DNA of 64,000 nucleotides from Pseudomonas palleroniana (GCF_003031675.1 NZ_PYWX01000032.1:1-64000); one strand, 5' to 3'. Positions 43,637 to 53,539 are shown, counted from the stretch's first letter. Program-made: numbers and translations. The notes: generated by a model not told the origin, from the letters alone.

Positions 43637-44686
43637 ATGATGCGTCTTTGTGCTGTTTTGGTTCTTTCTCTGCTCGGCGGCCTGGTTTCAGTGCACGCCG
43701 CGCCTGCACCGCACCCGCATTGGAGTGTGGGCTTTCATCGCATGACGTTTCTCGACCCGCTGGATTCGCAGCCGATGAAGGCTATCGCGTTCTATCCCTC
43801 CAGCGGCCCAGCCCTGGGCGTTGAACATATCACTCGGTTGGGGCCGTATGACGTTGCCGCCACTGAGGACGCGCGGGTCGCCATCGGCCGTTTCCCGATG
43901 CTGATGCTGTCCCATGGCAATACCGGTACACCGCTGGCCCTGCATGACCTCGCCACGTCTCTGGCGCGCAAAGGTTTTGTGGTGGTGGCGGTGCTGCATC
44001 CCGGCGACAACTACAAGGATCACAGCCGGCTGGGCACCGTGAGCAATTTGTATGGCCGGCCTATCCAGATTTCTGCGGCGATTACGGCGACCTTGAATGA
44101 ACCGATGCTGTCGCCGTTCGTCAATGTCGATCAGGTGGGTGTCATCGGTTACTCGGCCGGGGGCGAGACGGCGTTGATCCTCGCCGGTGCCAAGCCCGAC
44201 TTCGATCGCCTGCGTCGCTATTGCCAGGAGCGTCCGGAGGACCGTGATGCCTGCACCACCAAAGGAGAGCTGGTGGTGGACCGTGACGACCTGCAACCGC
44301 AAGCCGACCCGCGTATCCATGCGTTAATGCTGATGGCCCCGCTGAGCCTGATGTTTGGCCGCCACACGCTGGCGGACGTGCATGTGCCGGTGCTGCTCTA
44401 TAGCGGCGATGGCGACAAACTGGTGGCCGTGGACAAGAATGCTGCCGCCCTGGCGCGCAAACTGCCGCAACCACCGGATTTCAAACTATTGGCCGGGGCA
44501 GGGCACTTCGTCTTCATGGCGCCGTGCGACAGTGATCAACAGATGGCGATGCCGGCCGTCTGCACCGATGCGGATGGCGTCGACCGCGAAGGGATTCACC
44601 GCAACCTGATTTCCGAGGCGGGACGCTTTTTCACGAACACCCTTGGCCAGGCGACCCGCGCCGGTTTGCAGACCGCCGATCAGTAG
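43637..44686 (+). CDS. Secreted alpha/beta hydrolase (dienelactone hydrolase/PAF-acetylhydrolase-like)
   Basis: 349 residues from ATG 43637. A signal peptide (MMRLCAVLVLSLLGGLVSVHA) precedes an alpha/beta hydrolase domain: oxyanion MLMLSHGNTGTP near 88, nucleophile Ser in GVIGYSAGGETALIL near 172, Asp in LLYSGDGDKLV near 255, His in AGAGHFVFMAPC near 291. It probably hydrolyses an ester in the periplasm. GGTGGA lies before the start. It overlaps the convergent MFS gene by 7 bp. Confidence 0.88.
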   Translation: MMRLCAVLVLSLLGGLVSVHAAPAPHPHWSVGFHRMTFLDPLDSQPMKAIAFYPSSGPALGVEHITRLGPYDVAATEDARVAIGRFPMLMLSHGNTGTPLALHDLATSLARKGFVVVAVLHPGDNYKDHSRLGTVSNLYGRPIQISAAITATLNEPMLSPFVNVDQVGVIGYSAGGETALILAGAKPDFDRLRRYCQERPEDRDACTTKGELVVDRDDLQPQADPRIHALMLMAPLSLMFGRHTLADVHVPVLLYSGDGDKLVAVDKNAAALARKLPQPPDFKLLAGAGHFVFMAPCDSDQQMAMPAVCTDADGVDREGIHRNLISEAGRFFTNTLGQATRAGLQTADQ

Positions 44687-45855
44687 GCGCGGCGCTTGAG
44701 CTGCAAGGTCACGGCCAATGCCGTGATCGATAGCAGCGCGGCGCAGAAGAAGATCCAGCCGTAGCCAAGATTCAGCGCTACGGCCCCCATCAGCGGGCCG
44801 GCAATCGCCAGGGCCAGGTCAAAAAATACCGCATACGCGCTCAAGCCTGCGCCACGGCTGCTGTTGGGCACTTGCTTGATGGCTTCCACGCCCAGCGCCG
44901 GGTACACCAGCGACAAACCGAAACCGGTCAGCCCTGCGCCAATCAAGGCGACACCGGTGGACGGCGCCAGCCACAGCAGTGTCAGCCCCAGTGTCTCGAT
45001 GGTCATGCAGGCGATGGCCGCCCGAAAGCCGCCGAAGCGGCTGATGGCGGAGATGAACACCAGGCGCGACAGGATAAAGCACACGCCAAACACGGTGAGA
45101 CAGTAGGCCGCGCCCGCCCAGCCGCGGTTGAGGTAGTACAGGGTGATAAAGGTGGTGAGCGTGCCGTAGCCGATCGATGCCAGGCACAGGCTCGCGCCAA
45201 ACGGTGCGATACGACCGAACACCGCCCAGAACGGTAACCGCTCGCCACGCACCACGGGCACTGAAGGTTTGTTGCGAATCAGCCAAAGCCCCAGCGCCGC
45301 CAGCACCGACAAGGCGACGCCCAGGCTGGCATAGCCATAATCGGCCACCATCACCACGCCCAACGGCGCACCGATAGCAATTGCGCCATAGGACGCGATC
45401 CCGTTCCAGGAAATCGAACGGGCCGTATGCTCGGCGCCTACTGCCCCCATGCACCAGCTGATGGTGCCCACGCCGATCAAACCTTGGGCCACGCCCAGCA
45501 ACAGCCGGCCGGCGATCAGAATGCCCAGGCTCAGGGCGGGCATGCTCTGTACCCATGTGGCAACAAGCGTCAACACGCCACTGACGAAAATGCCGGCCAG
45601 CCCCAGCACAATGGCGCGTTTGGTGCCCACGTTATCCGACATACGCCCGGCCATGGGGCGGCTGAGCAGGGTGGCCAGGTACTGCGAGCCGATGGTGATA
45701 CCGGCGACGACTGCGCTGAAGCCCAGTTGTTCATGCACATAGCCTGGGATCACCGCGATCGGCAGGCCGATGCAGATAAACGCGATAAAGGTGTAGAAGA
45801 CGATGGAGACGATCTGCAAGGTGATCGACAGGGAGGAAGGGGCGGCGTCGGACAT
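44680..45855 (-). CDS. MFS transporter (YhhS/YfcJ-like)
   Basis: 391 residues from ATG 45855; the ATG at 45909 adds 18 unlikely residues. Twelve helices, with SRPMAGRMSDNVGTKRAIVLGL between helices 2 and 3. The AraJ/YhhS-like group exports drugs and arabinose-like compounds. No linked regulator; substrate unknown. Downstream it converges on the hydrolase gene. Confidence 0.9.
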   Translation of the reverse strand: MSDAAPSSLSITLQIVSIVFYTFIAFICIGLPIAVIPGYVHEQLGFSAVVAGITIGSQYLATLLSRPMAGRMSDNVGTKRAIVLGLAGIFVSGVLTLVATWVQSMPALSLGILIAGRLLLGVAQGLIGVGTISWCMGAVGAEHTARSISWNGIASYGAIAIGAPLGVVMVADYGYASLGVALSVLAALGLWLIRNKPSVPVVRGERLPFWAVFGRIAPFGASLCLASIGYGTLTTFITLYYLNRGWAGAAYCLTVFGVCFILSRLVFISAISRFGGFRAAIACMTIETLGLTLLWLAPSTGVALIGAGLTGFGLSLVYPALGVEAIKQVPNSSRGAGLSAYAVFFDLALAIAGPLMGAVALNLGYGWIFFCAALLSITALAVTLQLKRRAY

Positions 45856-45960
45856 GGGCACTCGTTCGCGGGCGGGCGGTGAATGCATCATGGCAAGGGC
45901 CCGGGACAAAAGAAAGCACCCTATCTATTCTTCAGCCCTGCGATGAGCGGGCTCACCCCC

Positions 45961-46134
45961 AATAAAAAACGCCGAATTCTATCTGAAAGAATACGGCGCC
46001 TGTTGTAGTGAGCGGGCTTGCCCCGCGCTGGGTGGCGAAGCCGCCCCAATAAAAAACGCCGCATTCTATCTGAAAGAATGCGGCGCCTGTTGTAGTGAGC
46101 GGGCTTGCCCCGCGCTGGGTGGCGCAGCCACCCT
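45961..46134. repeat. Tandem 87-bp duplication containing terminator plus REP arm
   Basis: Two head-to-tail units (45961-46047 and 46048-46134) of 87 bp differ at only five positions. Each has an A-run, a hairpin and the REP arm gtagtgagcgggcttgcccc. A partial third copy (gagcgggctcacccccaata) lies just before the first. The block occupies most of the 45910-46228 gap, which has no gene. Confidence 0.85.
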
Positions 46135-46223
46135 AAATCCAGACACCTCGGTCCTCCTGAAAGACCGAAGCGTCCCAGTTGGGGCGGCTTCGCCACCCAG
46201 CGCGGGGCAAGCCCGCTCACTAC
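46005..46223. repeat. REPIN with perfect 43-bp arms
   Basis: 46005-46047 and 46181-46223 are exact inverted copies over 43 bases (from gtagtgagcgggcttgcccc inward). The second tandem unit adds a third, slightly different arm between them. The central part (accgaagc/cctcggt) forms a further hairpin and resembles the core of the repeat at 34320. The outer end abuts the ybiT stop. Confidence 0.85.
46048..46085 (-). terminator. Terminator of ybiT, present in two copies
   Basis: Read on the minus strand, cgccgcattc and gaatgcggcg form a perfect 10-bp stem followed by TTTTTT, a strong intrinsic terminator 145 bp after the ybiT stop. The same structure recurs at 45961-45998, where two base changes create an A-A mismatch in the stem (cgccgaattc/gaatacggcg), so the distal copy is decaying. 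Confidence 0.8.
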
Positions 46224-46228
46224 GGGGG

Positions 46229-47815
46229 TTAAAACACCACGCCCTGGCTGCGCAGGTAGTCGTCATAGGTGCCGCTGAAGTCGATGACGCCAGTGGCGCT
46301 CAACTCGATGATGCGGGTGGCCAGGGACGATACGAATTCACGGTCGTGGCTGACGAAGATCAGCGTGCCCGGGTAGTTTTCCAGCGCCAGGTTCAGCGCT
46401 TCGATGGATTCCATGTCCAGGTGGTTGGTCGGTTCGTCCATGATCAACACGTTCGGCTTTTGCAGGATCAGCTTGCCGAACAGCATGCGACCTTGCTCAC
46501 CACCGGAAATCACCTTCACCGACTTCTGGATCTCGTCGTTGGAGAACAGCATGCGGCCCAAGGTGCCACGGATCATTTGCTCGCCCTGAGTCCACTGGCC
46601 CATCCAGTCGAACAGCGTGACGTCGTCTTCGAAATCATGGGCATGGTCCTGGGCGTAGTAGCCCAGTTCCGCTGCGTCGGTCCACTTGATGCTGCCGGCA
46701 TCCGGCGTCAGTTCGTTGACCAGGGTACGCAGCAGGGTGGTCTTGCCGATACCGTTCGGTCCGATGATCGCGACGCGCTCGCCCGCTTCAACCTGGAAGC
46801 TGAAGTCCTTGAACAGCGGCTTGCCGTCGAAGCCTTTGGCCATGTTTTCGACGATGACCGCCTGGCGGTGCAGCTTTTTGTTTTGCTCGAAACGAATGAA
46901 CGGGCTCACACGGCTCGACGGCTTGACCTCAGCCAGTTGGATTTTGTCGATCGCCTTGGCGCGGGACGTGGCCTGCTTGGCTTTCGAGGCGTTGGCCGAG
47001 AAGCGGCTGACGAAAGATTGCAGCTCGGAGATCTGCGCCTTCTTCTTGGCGTTATCCGACAGCAGCTGCTCGCGGGACTGGGTGGCCACCGTCATGTACT
47101 CGTCGTAGTTGCCCGGGAACAGGCGCAGCTCGCCGTAGTCCAGGTCAGCCATGTGCGTGCACACGCTGTTCAGGAAGTGACGGTCGTGAGAGATGATGAT
47201 CATCAGGCTGGAGCGCTGGGTCAGGATGTTCTCCAGCCAGCGGATGGTGTTGATGTCCAGGTGGTTGGTCGGTTCGTCGAGCAGCAGCACTTCCGGATCG
47301 GAAAACAGCGCCTGGGCCAGCAACACCCGCAGTTTCCAGCCTGGCGATACTTCGCTCATCGGGCCGAAGTGCTGTTCCAGGGGAATCCCCAGGCCCAGCA
47401 GCAGTTCACCGGCGCGGGATTCGGCGGTGTAGCCGTCCATCTCGGCGAATTCGGTTTCCAGCTCGGCCACGGCCATGCCGTCTTCTTCGCTCATTTCCGG
47501 CAGCGAGTAGATGCGGTCACGTTCGGCCTTGACCTTCCACAGTTCCTCGTGGCCCATGATCACGGTGTCGAGCACGGTGAATTCTTCATAGGCGAACTGG
47601 TCCTGGCGCAGCTTGCCCAGGCGTACGTTCGGCTCCAGCATGACCTGGCCACCGGACGGATCGAGGTCGCCGCCGAGGATTTTCATGAAGGTCGACTTGC
47701 CGCAACCGTTGGCACCGATCAAACCATAACGGTTGCCGGCGCCGAATTTGACCGAGACGTTCTCGAAGAGCGGCTTGGCGCCGAACTGCATGGTGATGTT
47801 AGCTGTGGAGATCAA
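46229..47815 (-). CDS. ybiT: ABC-F family ATPase YbiT
   Basis: 528 residues from a TTG at 47815, with AGGT upstream. Two ABC modules without membrane domains: Walker [20 protein letters not shown] near 34-52, [11 protein letters not shown] near 180; second Walker [14 protein letters not shown] near 350, [14 protein letters not shown] near 455. The linker between the modules (about 240-300, basic and coiled) is the ribosomal-tRNA interaction motif of ABC-F proteins. Sequence is close to E. coli YbiT over its whole length. It acts on ribosomes in the cytoplasm; its exact role is unsettled. Confidence 0.94.
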   Translation of the reverse strand: MISTANITMQFGAKPLFENVSVKFGAGNRYGLIGANGCGKSTFMKILGGDLDPSGGQVMLEPNVRLGKLRQDQFAYEEFTVLDTVIMGHEELWKVKAERDRIYSLPEMSEEDGMAVAELETEFAEMDGYTAESRAGELLLGLGIPLEQHFGPMSEVSPGWKLRVLLAQALFSDPEVLLLDEPTNHLDINTIRWLENILTQRSSLMIIISHDRHFLNSVCTHMADLDYGELRLFPGNYDEYMTVATQSREQLLSDNAKKKAQISELQSFVSRFSANASKAKQATSRAKAIDKIQLAEVKPSSRVSPFIRFEQNKKLHRQAVIVENMAKGFDGKPLFKDFSFQVEAGERVAIIGPNGIGKTTLLRTLVNELTPDAGSIKWTDAAELGYYAQDHAHDFEDDVTLFDWMGQWTQGEQMIRGTLGRMLFSNDEIQKSVKVISGGEQGRMLFGKLILQKPNVLIMDEPTNHLDMESIEALNLALENYPGTLIFVSHDREFVSSLATRIIELSATGVIDFSGTYDDYLRSQGVVF

Positions 47816-47957
47816 TTACTTTACCTATCAATGAGTTGCAAGCATTGCGGCAGGAGCCTTCAGGCATGCATCAACAGCGACATCAAGGCGCGAAACCCGG
47901 TCGCTGAGCAGAAAATGGGGGATGTGTGTTGGAATTTGGCGCGCATTGTCGCATATG

Positions 47958-49238
47958 TCAGGCGACAGTTGTATGGCACTCGAAAGATGGTTTTGCCAGG
48001 GTCTCCGGCATCGCCAGCCAGAGCAGCACCAGTGCAACTGCGGCGACAAACGCCAGGGTCAGGAACGCAGCATTGTAGCCGGCCTGCTGGACCACGAAGC
48101 CGGCAAGGCTGCTGCTTAACGCCGCGCCCAGGCCAAATACTGTGGACAGTGCGCCCAGGCTGACGTTGAAGCGCCCGGTGCCTTGGGTCAGGTCTTTGAC
48201 GATCACCGGGAACAGCGCACCGAAAATACCTGCGCCGATGCCGTCGAGCATTTGTACCGCCACCAGCCAATAGGGATCGTTGGACAGTGTGTACAGCACA
48301 CCGCGCAACGGCAGGATCAGGAACCCCGCCAGCAGTAACGGCTTGCGGCCCCATATATCGGCTTTCAGGCCCACCAGCCAGGCCATTGGTACCATCACCA
48401 ATTGTGCGGCGACGATACAGGCCGAGGTCAGGGGCGTCGCCATTTGCAGGTTGATCTGGGCCAGCTTCTGGCTGACGAGTGGCAGCATGGCGGCATTGGC
48501 CAAGTGAAACAGCGCGCAGCAAACGGCGAACAGCAACAGCGGACGGTTGGCCAGTAATACTTTCCAGCCGGATGGCGCTTCGTGGTCCTGCGCGTGGGCT
48601 GGGTCGAAACCCCGGGCCACCTCGTGATCGATCGCCGTGGGTGATACGCAACTCACGGCTACCAGGCTGGCTATCGCCATAAAAGCCATCAGGTAGAACA
48701 CCACGACAGGGCCGAACAGGTAGGCCAGGCCGCCCGCCAGCATGGCCGCGACGGCATTGCCGGCATGGTTGAATGTTTCGTTGCGCCCGGTGCGACGGGT
48801 AAAGGCGCGTGGCCCGGTGATCCCCAGGGAAATCGCGGAAATCGCCGGGGCGAATACGGAGGCCGCCACCGCGCTGGCCGCCTGAGTCAGCGCCACCCAG
48901 CCGAACGAGCTGACAAAAGGCAATATCAGGCAACTCGCGGTCACGAGGATGGCGGCGATCGCAATCACAGCGCGTTTGCTATGCGTGCGGTCAACCAGGG
49001 CACCCGCCGGGCCTTGGGTGATCAGAGCGGCGATACCCGCCAGGGTCATGACGATACCGATACTGGCCGGGTCCCATTTATGCACCGCTAACAGATAGAT
49101 CGCCAGATACGGCCCAAGCCCATCACGCACGTCTGCCAGGAAGAAGTTCAGGCTGTCCAGAGAGAGGGTGGTACGCAGGTCGGTGTGATGAGCCACGATG
49201 AATTCTTCAGCGGCAGTGCGCAGGGGTTGAGCACTCAT
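47958..49238 (-). CDS. MFS transporter
   Basis: 426 residues, 12 helices. Has FFLADVRDGLGPYLAIYLL at the first helix, ALVDRTHSKRAVIAIAA between helices 2 and 3, and GRNETFNHAGNAVAAMLAGG in helix 5. It is similar to uncharacterised MFS exporters of Pseudomonas and Burkholderia. It lies 143 bp from the ybiT gene and is divergent from the methyltransferase gene. Substrate unknown. Confidence 0.88.
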   Translation of the reverse strand: MSAQPLRTAAEEFIVAHHTDLRTTLSLDSLNFFLADVRDGLGPYLAIYLLAVHKWDPASIGIVMTLAGIAALITQGPAGALVDRTHSKRAVIAIAAILVTASCLILPFVSSFGWVALTQAASAVAASVFAPAISAISLGITGPRAFTRRTGRNETFNHAGNAVAAMLAGGLAYLFGPVVVFYLMAFMAIASLVAVSCVSPTAIDHEVARGFDPAHAQDHEAPSGWKVLLANRPLLLFAVCCALFHLANAAMLPLVSQKLAQINLQMATPLTSACIVAAQLVMVPMAWLVGLKADIWGRKPLLLAGFLILPLRGVLYTLSNDPYWLVAVQMLDGIGAGIFGALFPVIVKDLTQGTGRFNVSLGALSTVFGLGAALSSSLAGFVVQQAGYNAAFLTLAFVAAVALVLLWLAMPETLAKPSFECHTTVA

Positions 49239-49348
49239 TGGGCTAATGACCTGTAGCCGACGAGATTAGTTCGGCATGTCCAGGGGTTTTATCTGACATG
49301 AAACTGGCTTACTTTCCGAACCTCGCCGCACTGACTTCTGGAGACGCA

Positions 49349-50161
49349 ATGGATATGCCCTCGGCCGAGCAGGCTATCAAGAGCAATAGGCACGCCTGGG
49401 ATGAATCCGCCCGGCTGCATAAAGACACCGCCACCTGGAAGGCGACGCTGGCAGCGGTTGCTCGCGCCGACTTTTCCTGCCTTGACCCGACGATCACCCA
49501 ACTGCTGCAAGAGGTCGGCGTTGTCGGCAAGGACGTGGTGCAGCTTTGCTGTAACAATGGCCGCGAGTGCCTGTCGTTATTTGGCCTGGGGGCTCGTTCG
49601 GTGGTGGGGGTCGATCAATCCCGTGAGTTTCTCCAGCAGGCCCGGGAACTGGCCGATGTTTCGCCCCACTGTCCGCAGTTCATTGAGAGCGACATCCACC
49701 ATTTGCCTGAAGCGCTGATGGGGCAGTTCGATGTAGCGCTGGTGACCATCGGTGTATTGGGCTGGATGCCGGATGTGGCGCTGTTCATGCGCCATGCTGC
49801 GAGTGTACTCAAGCCAGGCGGTGTTCTGGTGATGTATGAAACCCATCCGTTCCTTGAAGTATTCGATCCCGCGGCCGTCAACCCAATGTTGCCGGCCAGT
49901 TCGTATTTCCAGCGTGATCCCTTTGTATTGCAGGAATCCATCGTTTATGAGGGGCGAGACGTCCTTGATGGTCCGACGTCGTACTGGTTTGTGCATACAT
50001 TGGGAAGCGTGGTGAGCGGCGCGATTGCGGCGCAGCTGCAGATAGGCCATTTGCAGGAGTACCCGCACTCCAATCGTGAAGAGCTGTACGATCAATACGA
50101 GAATCAACGCGCGCAATTGCCGCTGTGCTTCACCCTGACCGCGACCCGGCGTTCCGCCTGA
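49349..50161 (+). CDS. Class I SAM-dependent methyltransferase
   Basis: 270 residues from ATG 49349, which has GGAG 5 bases upstream; the ATG at 49298 would add 17 residues without a ribosome site. SAM-binding motif I is VVQLCCNNGRECLSLFGLG near 50-68, motif II VVGVDQSREFLQQAREL near 72-88, and post-motif LVTIGVLGWMPDV near 127. It is related to methyltransferases of small molecules; the substrate is unknown. Confidence 0.88.
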   Translation: MDMPSAEQAIKSNRHAWDESARLHKDTATWKATLAAVARADFSCLDPTITQLLQEVGVVGKDVVQLCCNNGRECLSLFGLGARSVVGVDQSREFLQQARELADVSPHCPQFIESDIHHLPEALMGQFDVALVTIGVLGWMPDVALFMRHAASVLKPGGVLVMYETHPFLEVFDPAAVNPMLPASSYFQRDPFVLQESIVYEGRDVLDGPTSYWFVHTLGSVVSGAIAAQLQIGHLQEYPHSNREELYDQYENQRAQLPLCFTLTATRRSA

Positions 50162-50178
50162 GCCGGTTTGCCGAAGGC

Positions 50179-50203
50179 AAAAAAAAGCCCGCGCGAGGCG
50201 GGC
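50179..50203 (-). terminator. Rho-independent terminator for the 50297 gene
   Basis: gcccgc and gcgggc (50187-50203) form a short GC-rich hairpin next to eight A residues at 50179-50186, i.e. U8 on the minus strand. It therefore ends transcription from the small minus-strand gene, and lies just after the methyltransferase stop. Confidence 0.8.
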
Positions 50204-50296
50204 CAAGGGATTCACTGGAGTAGGTAAGCGTCAACGTATCGCTTGGGAAGTGAAGGCTATGTGAAAAAGCTGTCGAGCATTCGGATGTACGCCCAT

Positions 50297-50683
50297 TCAA
50301 CCGCGCCGCACAAACGTTCGCATGGTTTGCCCCGGGCCGGTGCTGAACACCGTCGGCCTGGGCATGCCTTCATCAGCCGCGATAAAGACGAAATGATCGC
50401 CGTCGAGCCGGTAGCTGGCGGGTAGCTGCTTGCCCGCATCCTCGCCGATGGAGTCCACCCAGGTAATGCTTTTGGGGTGGGTGCTGGCGTCCAGGGAAAA
50501 CCGGCCGGCCAACAGGACATCGCCATCGACCGTCGTCACTTGGAAGCTGTCCCCTGCAATAGTGGTAATGGCACCTGGCGCACTGTGGGCGTCGGCGGGG
50601 TTGAGCACGCCGCTGTCTTCAAGGGCAGTCTGTTCCCAAGCACCTTGGAGGGCCTGATAGTCGGAGTGGGGATGGGAGGGCAT
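50297..50683 (-). CDS. TIGR03067-like small protein
   Basis: 128 residues. LQGAWEQTALEDSGV at the N-terminus, ITTIAGDSFQVTTVDG, ASTHPKSITWVDSIGED and LDGDHFVFIAAD follow the TIGR03067 repeat pattern (lipocalin-like beta sandwich, no known function). No signal peptide. It is alone between the methyltransferase terminator and the wzz leader. Confidence 0.75.
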   Translation of the reverse strand: MPSHPHSDYQALQGAWEQTALEDSGVLNPADAHSAPGAITTIAGDSFQVTTVDGDVLLAGRFSLDASTHPKSITWVDSIGEDAGKQLPASYRLDGDHFVFIAADEGMPRPTVFSTGPGQTMRTFVRRG

Positions 50684-51019
50684 GCAAATTCCTTTTCTGC
50701 GCGTTGAAGAGCTAGTTATATCGGATGAAAAACGATAATCCAGACGACGTGTGGGAATTTTTCTTTAGAAGACAGCGATTTGACAGCTTTTTCATGTTGT
50801 ATTGGCTACGCTTCCAAGGGCATTGACCCTACATGAATGTTGTAGTTGATGTTTGCTTATATAAGACAGAAATAAACGCCAGCTTCGTAGGATCTTTCAT
50901 CGGACTCAGTGGTCACATTGCCATCGGTCTGTTGTGCCAGGGCGTTGTCCCTGATTTTTAAAGTCATAGGGCTTTGAAGAGTGATGGCATTTTAGTGTCA
51001 ATTTTGAGGTGTTCTTATT
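50684..51019 (+). promoter_or_regulatory. Promoter/leader region of the wzz gene
   Basis: This AT-rich 336-bp gap has no gene. A TTGACA hexamer lies at 50780-50785, but the matching -10 is weak. In the leader, caggg/ccctg (50938-50953) followed by ATTTTTA looks like a small attenuator hairpin about 65 bases before the start. Low confidence in both details. Confidence 0.35.
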
Positions 51020-52363
51020 TTGAATCGTACTTCCCAGCTTCCGCCCGCTGTCGCTTCCGATGAAATCGATCTATTTGAATTGTTCCAGGGTATTTGGCGG
51101 CAAAAAAAGCTGATCGTGGGTTGTACGCTTCTGGTGGGTGTTTTGGGAGCGGGTTATGCCTTCCTGGCGCCGAAGACTTATGAAGTCAGCAGTGTGCTTC
51201 GGCCTGCGGCGATCAACGAGCTGGATGCCTTGAACCGCTCTGAGGTCTACAAACTCCCGCCCGCCGACGCTCTATTGAAAGTCGGGGCTCAGTTGGATTC
51301 GTACGAAGCCCGCCTGGGTTTTTTCAAGGAACATGAAGAGTTGTTCAAGGCTTTCAAGAAGCCTGGGCAAACCCTGGAACAGAGCTTTGAAGATTTCAAC
51401 CGCAACTCTGTCAACTTGATCCTGCCGGACCCGAAGAAGTCCGACTCGCTGAGCAACTATATTCGCCTGGAGTTGCAGTACCCGACGGACGTTGACGGTG
51501 TGAGCATTCTCAACGGCTTCGTCGATTACGCCATCGCAGCCGAGCGTGAGCAAGTCGGCGCAGACCTCAAGGTCATTGTTAATAACCGTTTGACTGAACT
51601 CAAGGGCAAGATCGACGCAGCCCGCGCCAACTACGATACCGATAAGGAATCCAAGATCGCCAAGCTGCTTGAGGCTGATCGACTCAAGCGTGCGCAATTG
51701 CAGGATGAGCTAGGTGCCTTGCGTCTGCAGTTGAAGATGGAGCGCACCAATCGCCTGGCCGAACTGGCCGAGGCCATCTCCATTGCCAAGTCCATGGGGA
51801 TCAAGACACCGACCACGCCGTCCTCCATGGCCGATGACTCGCGTGGCGGTTCGAGTCAGGTCATGCGTACCGAGGTCAACAATCAGAAGATCCCGCTGTA
51901 CTTCATGGGTACCGAAGCCTTGGAAGCAGAGCGCTCCGCATTGCAGCAGCGAACCAGTGATGATTTCACCAACCCACGTATTGCGGAAATCGGTAAGGAA
52001 CTGCAACTGCTCGAGTCCAACCGGGAAGTCGAGATCCTGAAAAAGCGTGCGAATGAAGATATTTTCCTGAAGGATGTCGAGCCGCTACGCGCTGAAGTTG
52101 CGCGTTTGCGTGGTCTTAACATCGATATGAGCAACCTCAAGTTGGTCACGATCGACCGCCGCGCCCAGGAGCCATTGGCACCGGTCAAGCCGAAGAAAGC
52201 CTTGGTCATTGCCTTGAGCCTGGTGGCTGGCGTATTGCTGGGGATGATGATCGCGTTGATCCGCCATCTCATGCTCAGCCGTCAAGGCGCCATAGCCTAC
52301 GCAGCATTGGAAGACAGCAGTTTTTCCCGCCGCGAACGCAAAGACGATCAACCCTTGACGTAA
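51020..52363 (+). CDS. Wzz-type polysaccharide chain-length determinant
   Basis: 447 residues from a TTG start (51020), with GAGGTG 8 bases upstream. Wzz/FepE layout: cytoplasmic N-terminus (EIDLFELFQGIWRQKKLI), TM1 near 31-52, a long periplasmic coiled-coil domain (about 55-385, charged helices near 200-260), and TM2 KKALVIALSLVAGVLLGMMIALI near 391-413. The protein sets O-antigen length together with Wzy. It is longer than typical Wzz (about 330), closer to the 'very long' Wzz2/FepE class. No wzy or other O-antigen gene is linked. Confidence 0.9.
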   Translation: MNRTSQLPPAVASDEIDLFELFQGIWRQKKLIVGCTLLVGVLGAGYAFLAPKTYEVSSVLRPAAINELDALNRSEVYKLPPADALLKVGAQLDSYEARLGFFKEHEELFKAFKKPGQTLEQSFEDFNRNSVNLILPDPKKSDSLSNYIRLELQYPTDVDGVSILNGFVDYAIAAEREQVGADLKVIVNNRLTELKGKIDAARANYDTDKESKIAKLLEADRLKRAQLQDELGALRLQLKMERTNRLAELAEAISIAKSMGIKTPTTPSSMADDSRGGSSQVMRTEVNNQKIPLYFMGTEALEAERSALQQRTSDDFTNPRIAEIGKELQLLESNREVEILKKRANEDIFLKDVEPLRAEVARLRGLNIDMSNLKLVTIDRRAQEPLAPVKPKKALVIALSLVAGVLLGMMIALIRHLMLSRQGAIAYAALEDSSFSRRERKDDQPLT

Positions 52364-52376
52364 AAGACCTGCGCCC

Positions 52377-52402
52377 GTGGGCGGGCGCGAGCGCCTGCCC
52401 AC
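52377..52402 (+). terminator. Hairpin after wzz
   Basis: gtgggcgggcgc and gcgcctgcccac form a stem of about 11 pairs with a tight loop shortly after the wzz stop. There is no U-tract, so it may only protect the transcript end. Confidence 0.4.
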
Positions 52403-52608
52403 AAATTCTCCAGCACATTCAGTCGACAGCTTTTCACAATTCTTAGTTAACCTTTGGTTACAAACTGTGGCTAAATACCGGCCAATGGTCACACGTCGCA
52501 GGAGCTTGCGTGCCGTGTGCCACTTGTACGTGAATTGTGATTTCAGGTGCTGCCTTTTCATCCTTGGCTGATATGGGCCACAGGAGCAGCCTGTTCTCTC
52601 CCTGACTT

Positions 52609-53520
52609 GTGACGAATCCCTTGAAACTCATCATTGTTCTTCTCTACGTTGCCTCTATTGCGTATGTCCACCTGCGTGGCCGGGTGCGGCACAAGCTGGG
52701 CCGCCAACTCAGCGATCACTCGACGTTCCTGGCGCCGATCAACTGCTTTCTTTATCTGTTCTCCAAGCAGCCAAGCCGTCCTTTTCTGTCAGCCAGTGAC
52801 TTTCCGGACCTGAGCCCTTTGCAGGAGCATTGGGAGGAGATCCGCAAGGAAGGTCAGAACCTGATGCAGGCAGGGGCGATCAAACGCTCGGATCAATACA
52901 ACGATGTGGGTTTCAACTCGTTCTTCAAGTCGGGTTGGAAGCGCTTCTACCTCAAGTGGTACGGCGACAGCCACCCATCGGCGATGAAGCTGTGCCCACG
53001 TACCACGGAGTTGGTGCAGAGCATCGGCTCGATCAAGGCCGCCATGTTCGCCGAGCTGCCACCGGGGTCCAAGCTGGTACGTCACCGCGACCCCTACGCG
53101 GGCTCCTACCGCTACCACCTGGGCCTGGATACACCCAATGATCCGGCGTGCTACATCAATGTGGACGGTGAAAGCTATTACTGGCGCGATGGCGAGCCAG
53201 TCATGTTTGACGAGACCTACATTCACTACGCGGAAAACGCTACGCAGCAGAACCGCATCATTCTGTTCTGTGATATCGAGCGCCCGATGAAGTATCGCTG
53301 GGCGGCCGCGTTCAACCGTTGGTTCAGCCGCAATGTGATGGCCGCTGCAGGTTCGCCCAATGACGACGGCGACAAGACCGGTGGCTTGAACCGTGCCTTT
53401 ACCCGGCTGTACAAGATTCGCCTGCGCGGCAAAGAGCTTAAAAAGCGCAATCGTGCGCGTTACTACCTGGAAAAATGGGCAATTTTTGCAGGTTTGGCGC
53501 TGATCTTCATTCTCATCTGA
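52609..53520 (+). CDS. lpxO: LpxO-like lipid A 2-hydroxylase (aspartyl/asparaginyl beta-hydroxylase family)
   Basis: 303 residues. N-terminal membrane helix (LKLIIVLLYVASIAYVHLRG), then the Fe(II)/2OG domain: AELPPGSKLVRHRDPYAGS with H-x-D near 163-165, INVDGESYYWRDGEPVMFDET, and HYAENATQQNRIILF with the second His near 205 and Arg near 214. A second hydrophobic helix is at the C-terminus. It hydroxylates lipid A acyl chains at the inner membrane. GTG 52609 is used; the TTG at 52621, giving MKLIIVLL, is an equally good start. Confidence 0.9.
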   Translation: MTNPLKLIIVLLYVASIAYVHLRGRVRHKLGRQLSDHSTFLAPINCFLYLFSKQPSRPFLSASDFPDLSPLQEHWEEIRKEGQNLMQAGAIKRSDQYNDVGFNSFFKSGWKRFYLKWYGDSHPSAMKLCPRTTELVQSIGSIKAAMFAELPPGSKLVRHRDPYAGSYRYHLGLDTPNDPACYINVDGESYYWRDGEPVMFDETYIHYAENATQQNRIILFCDIERPMKYRWAAAFNRWFSRNVMAAAGSPNDDGDKTGGLNRAFTRLYKIRLRGKELKKRNRARYYLEKWAIFAGLALIFILI

Positions 53521-53539
53521 AACCTGGCGGCGGCGCGAA

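Noticed and set aside
45961..46134. Possible CRISPR array from regularly spaced repeats
   Set aside because: Only two 87-bp units in direct contact with no variable spacers; explained by terminator/REP duplication.
46346..48163. 605-codon plus-strand ORF opposite ybiT
   Set aside because: Shadow of YbiT, whose Walker motifs are unambiguous; no ribosome site.
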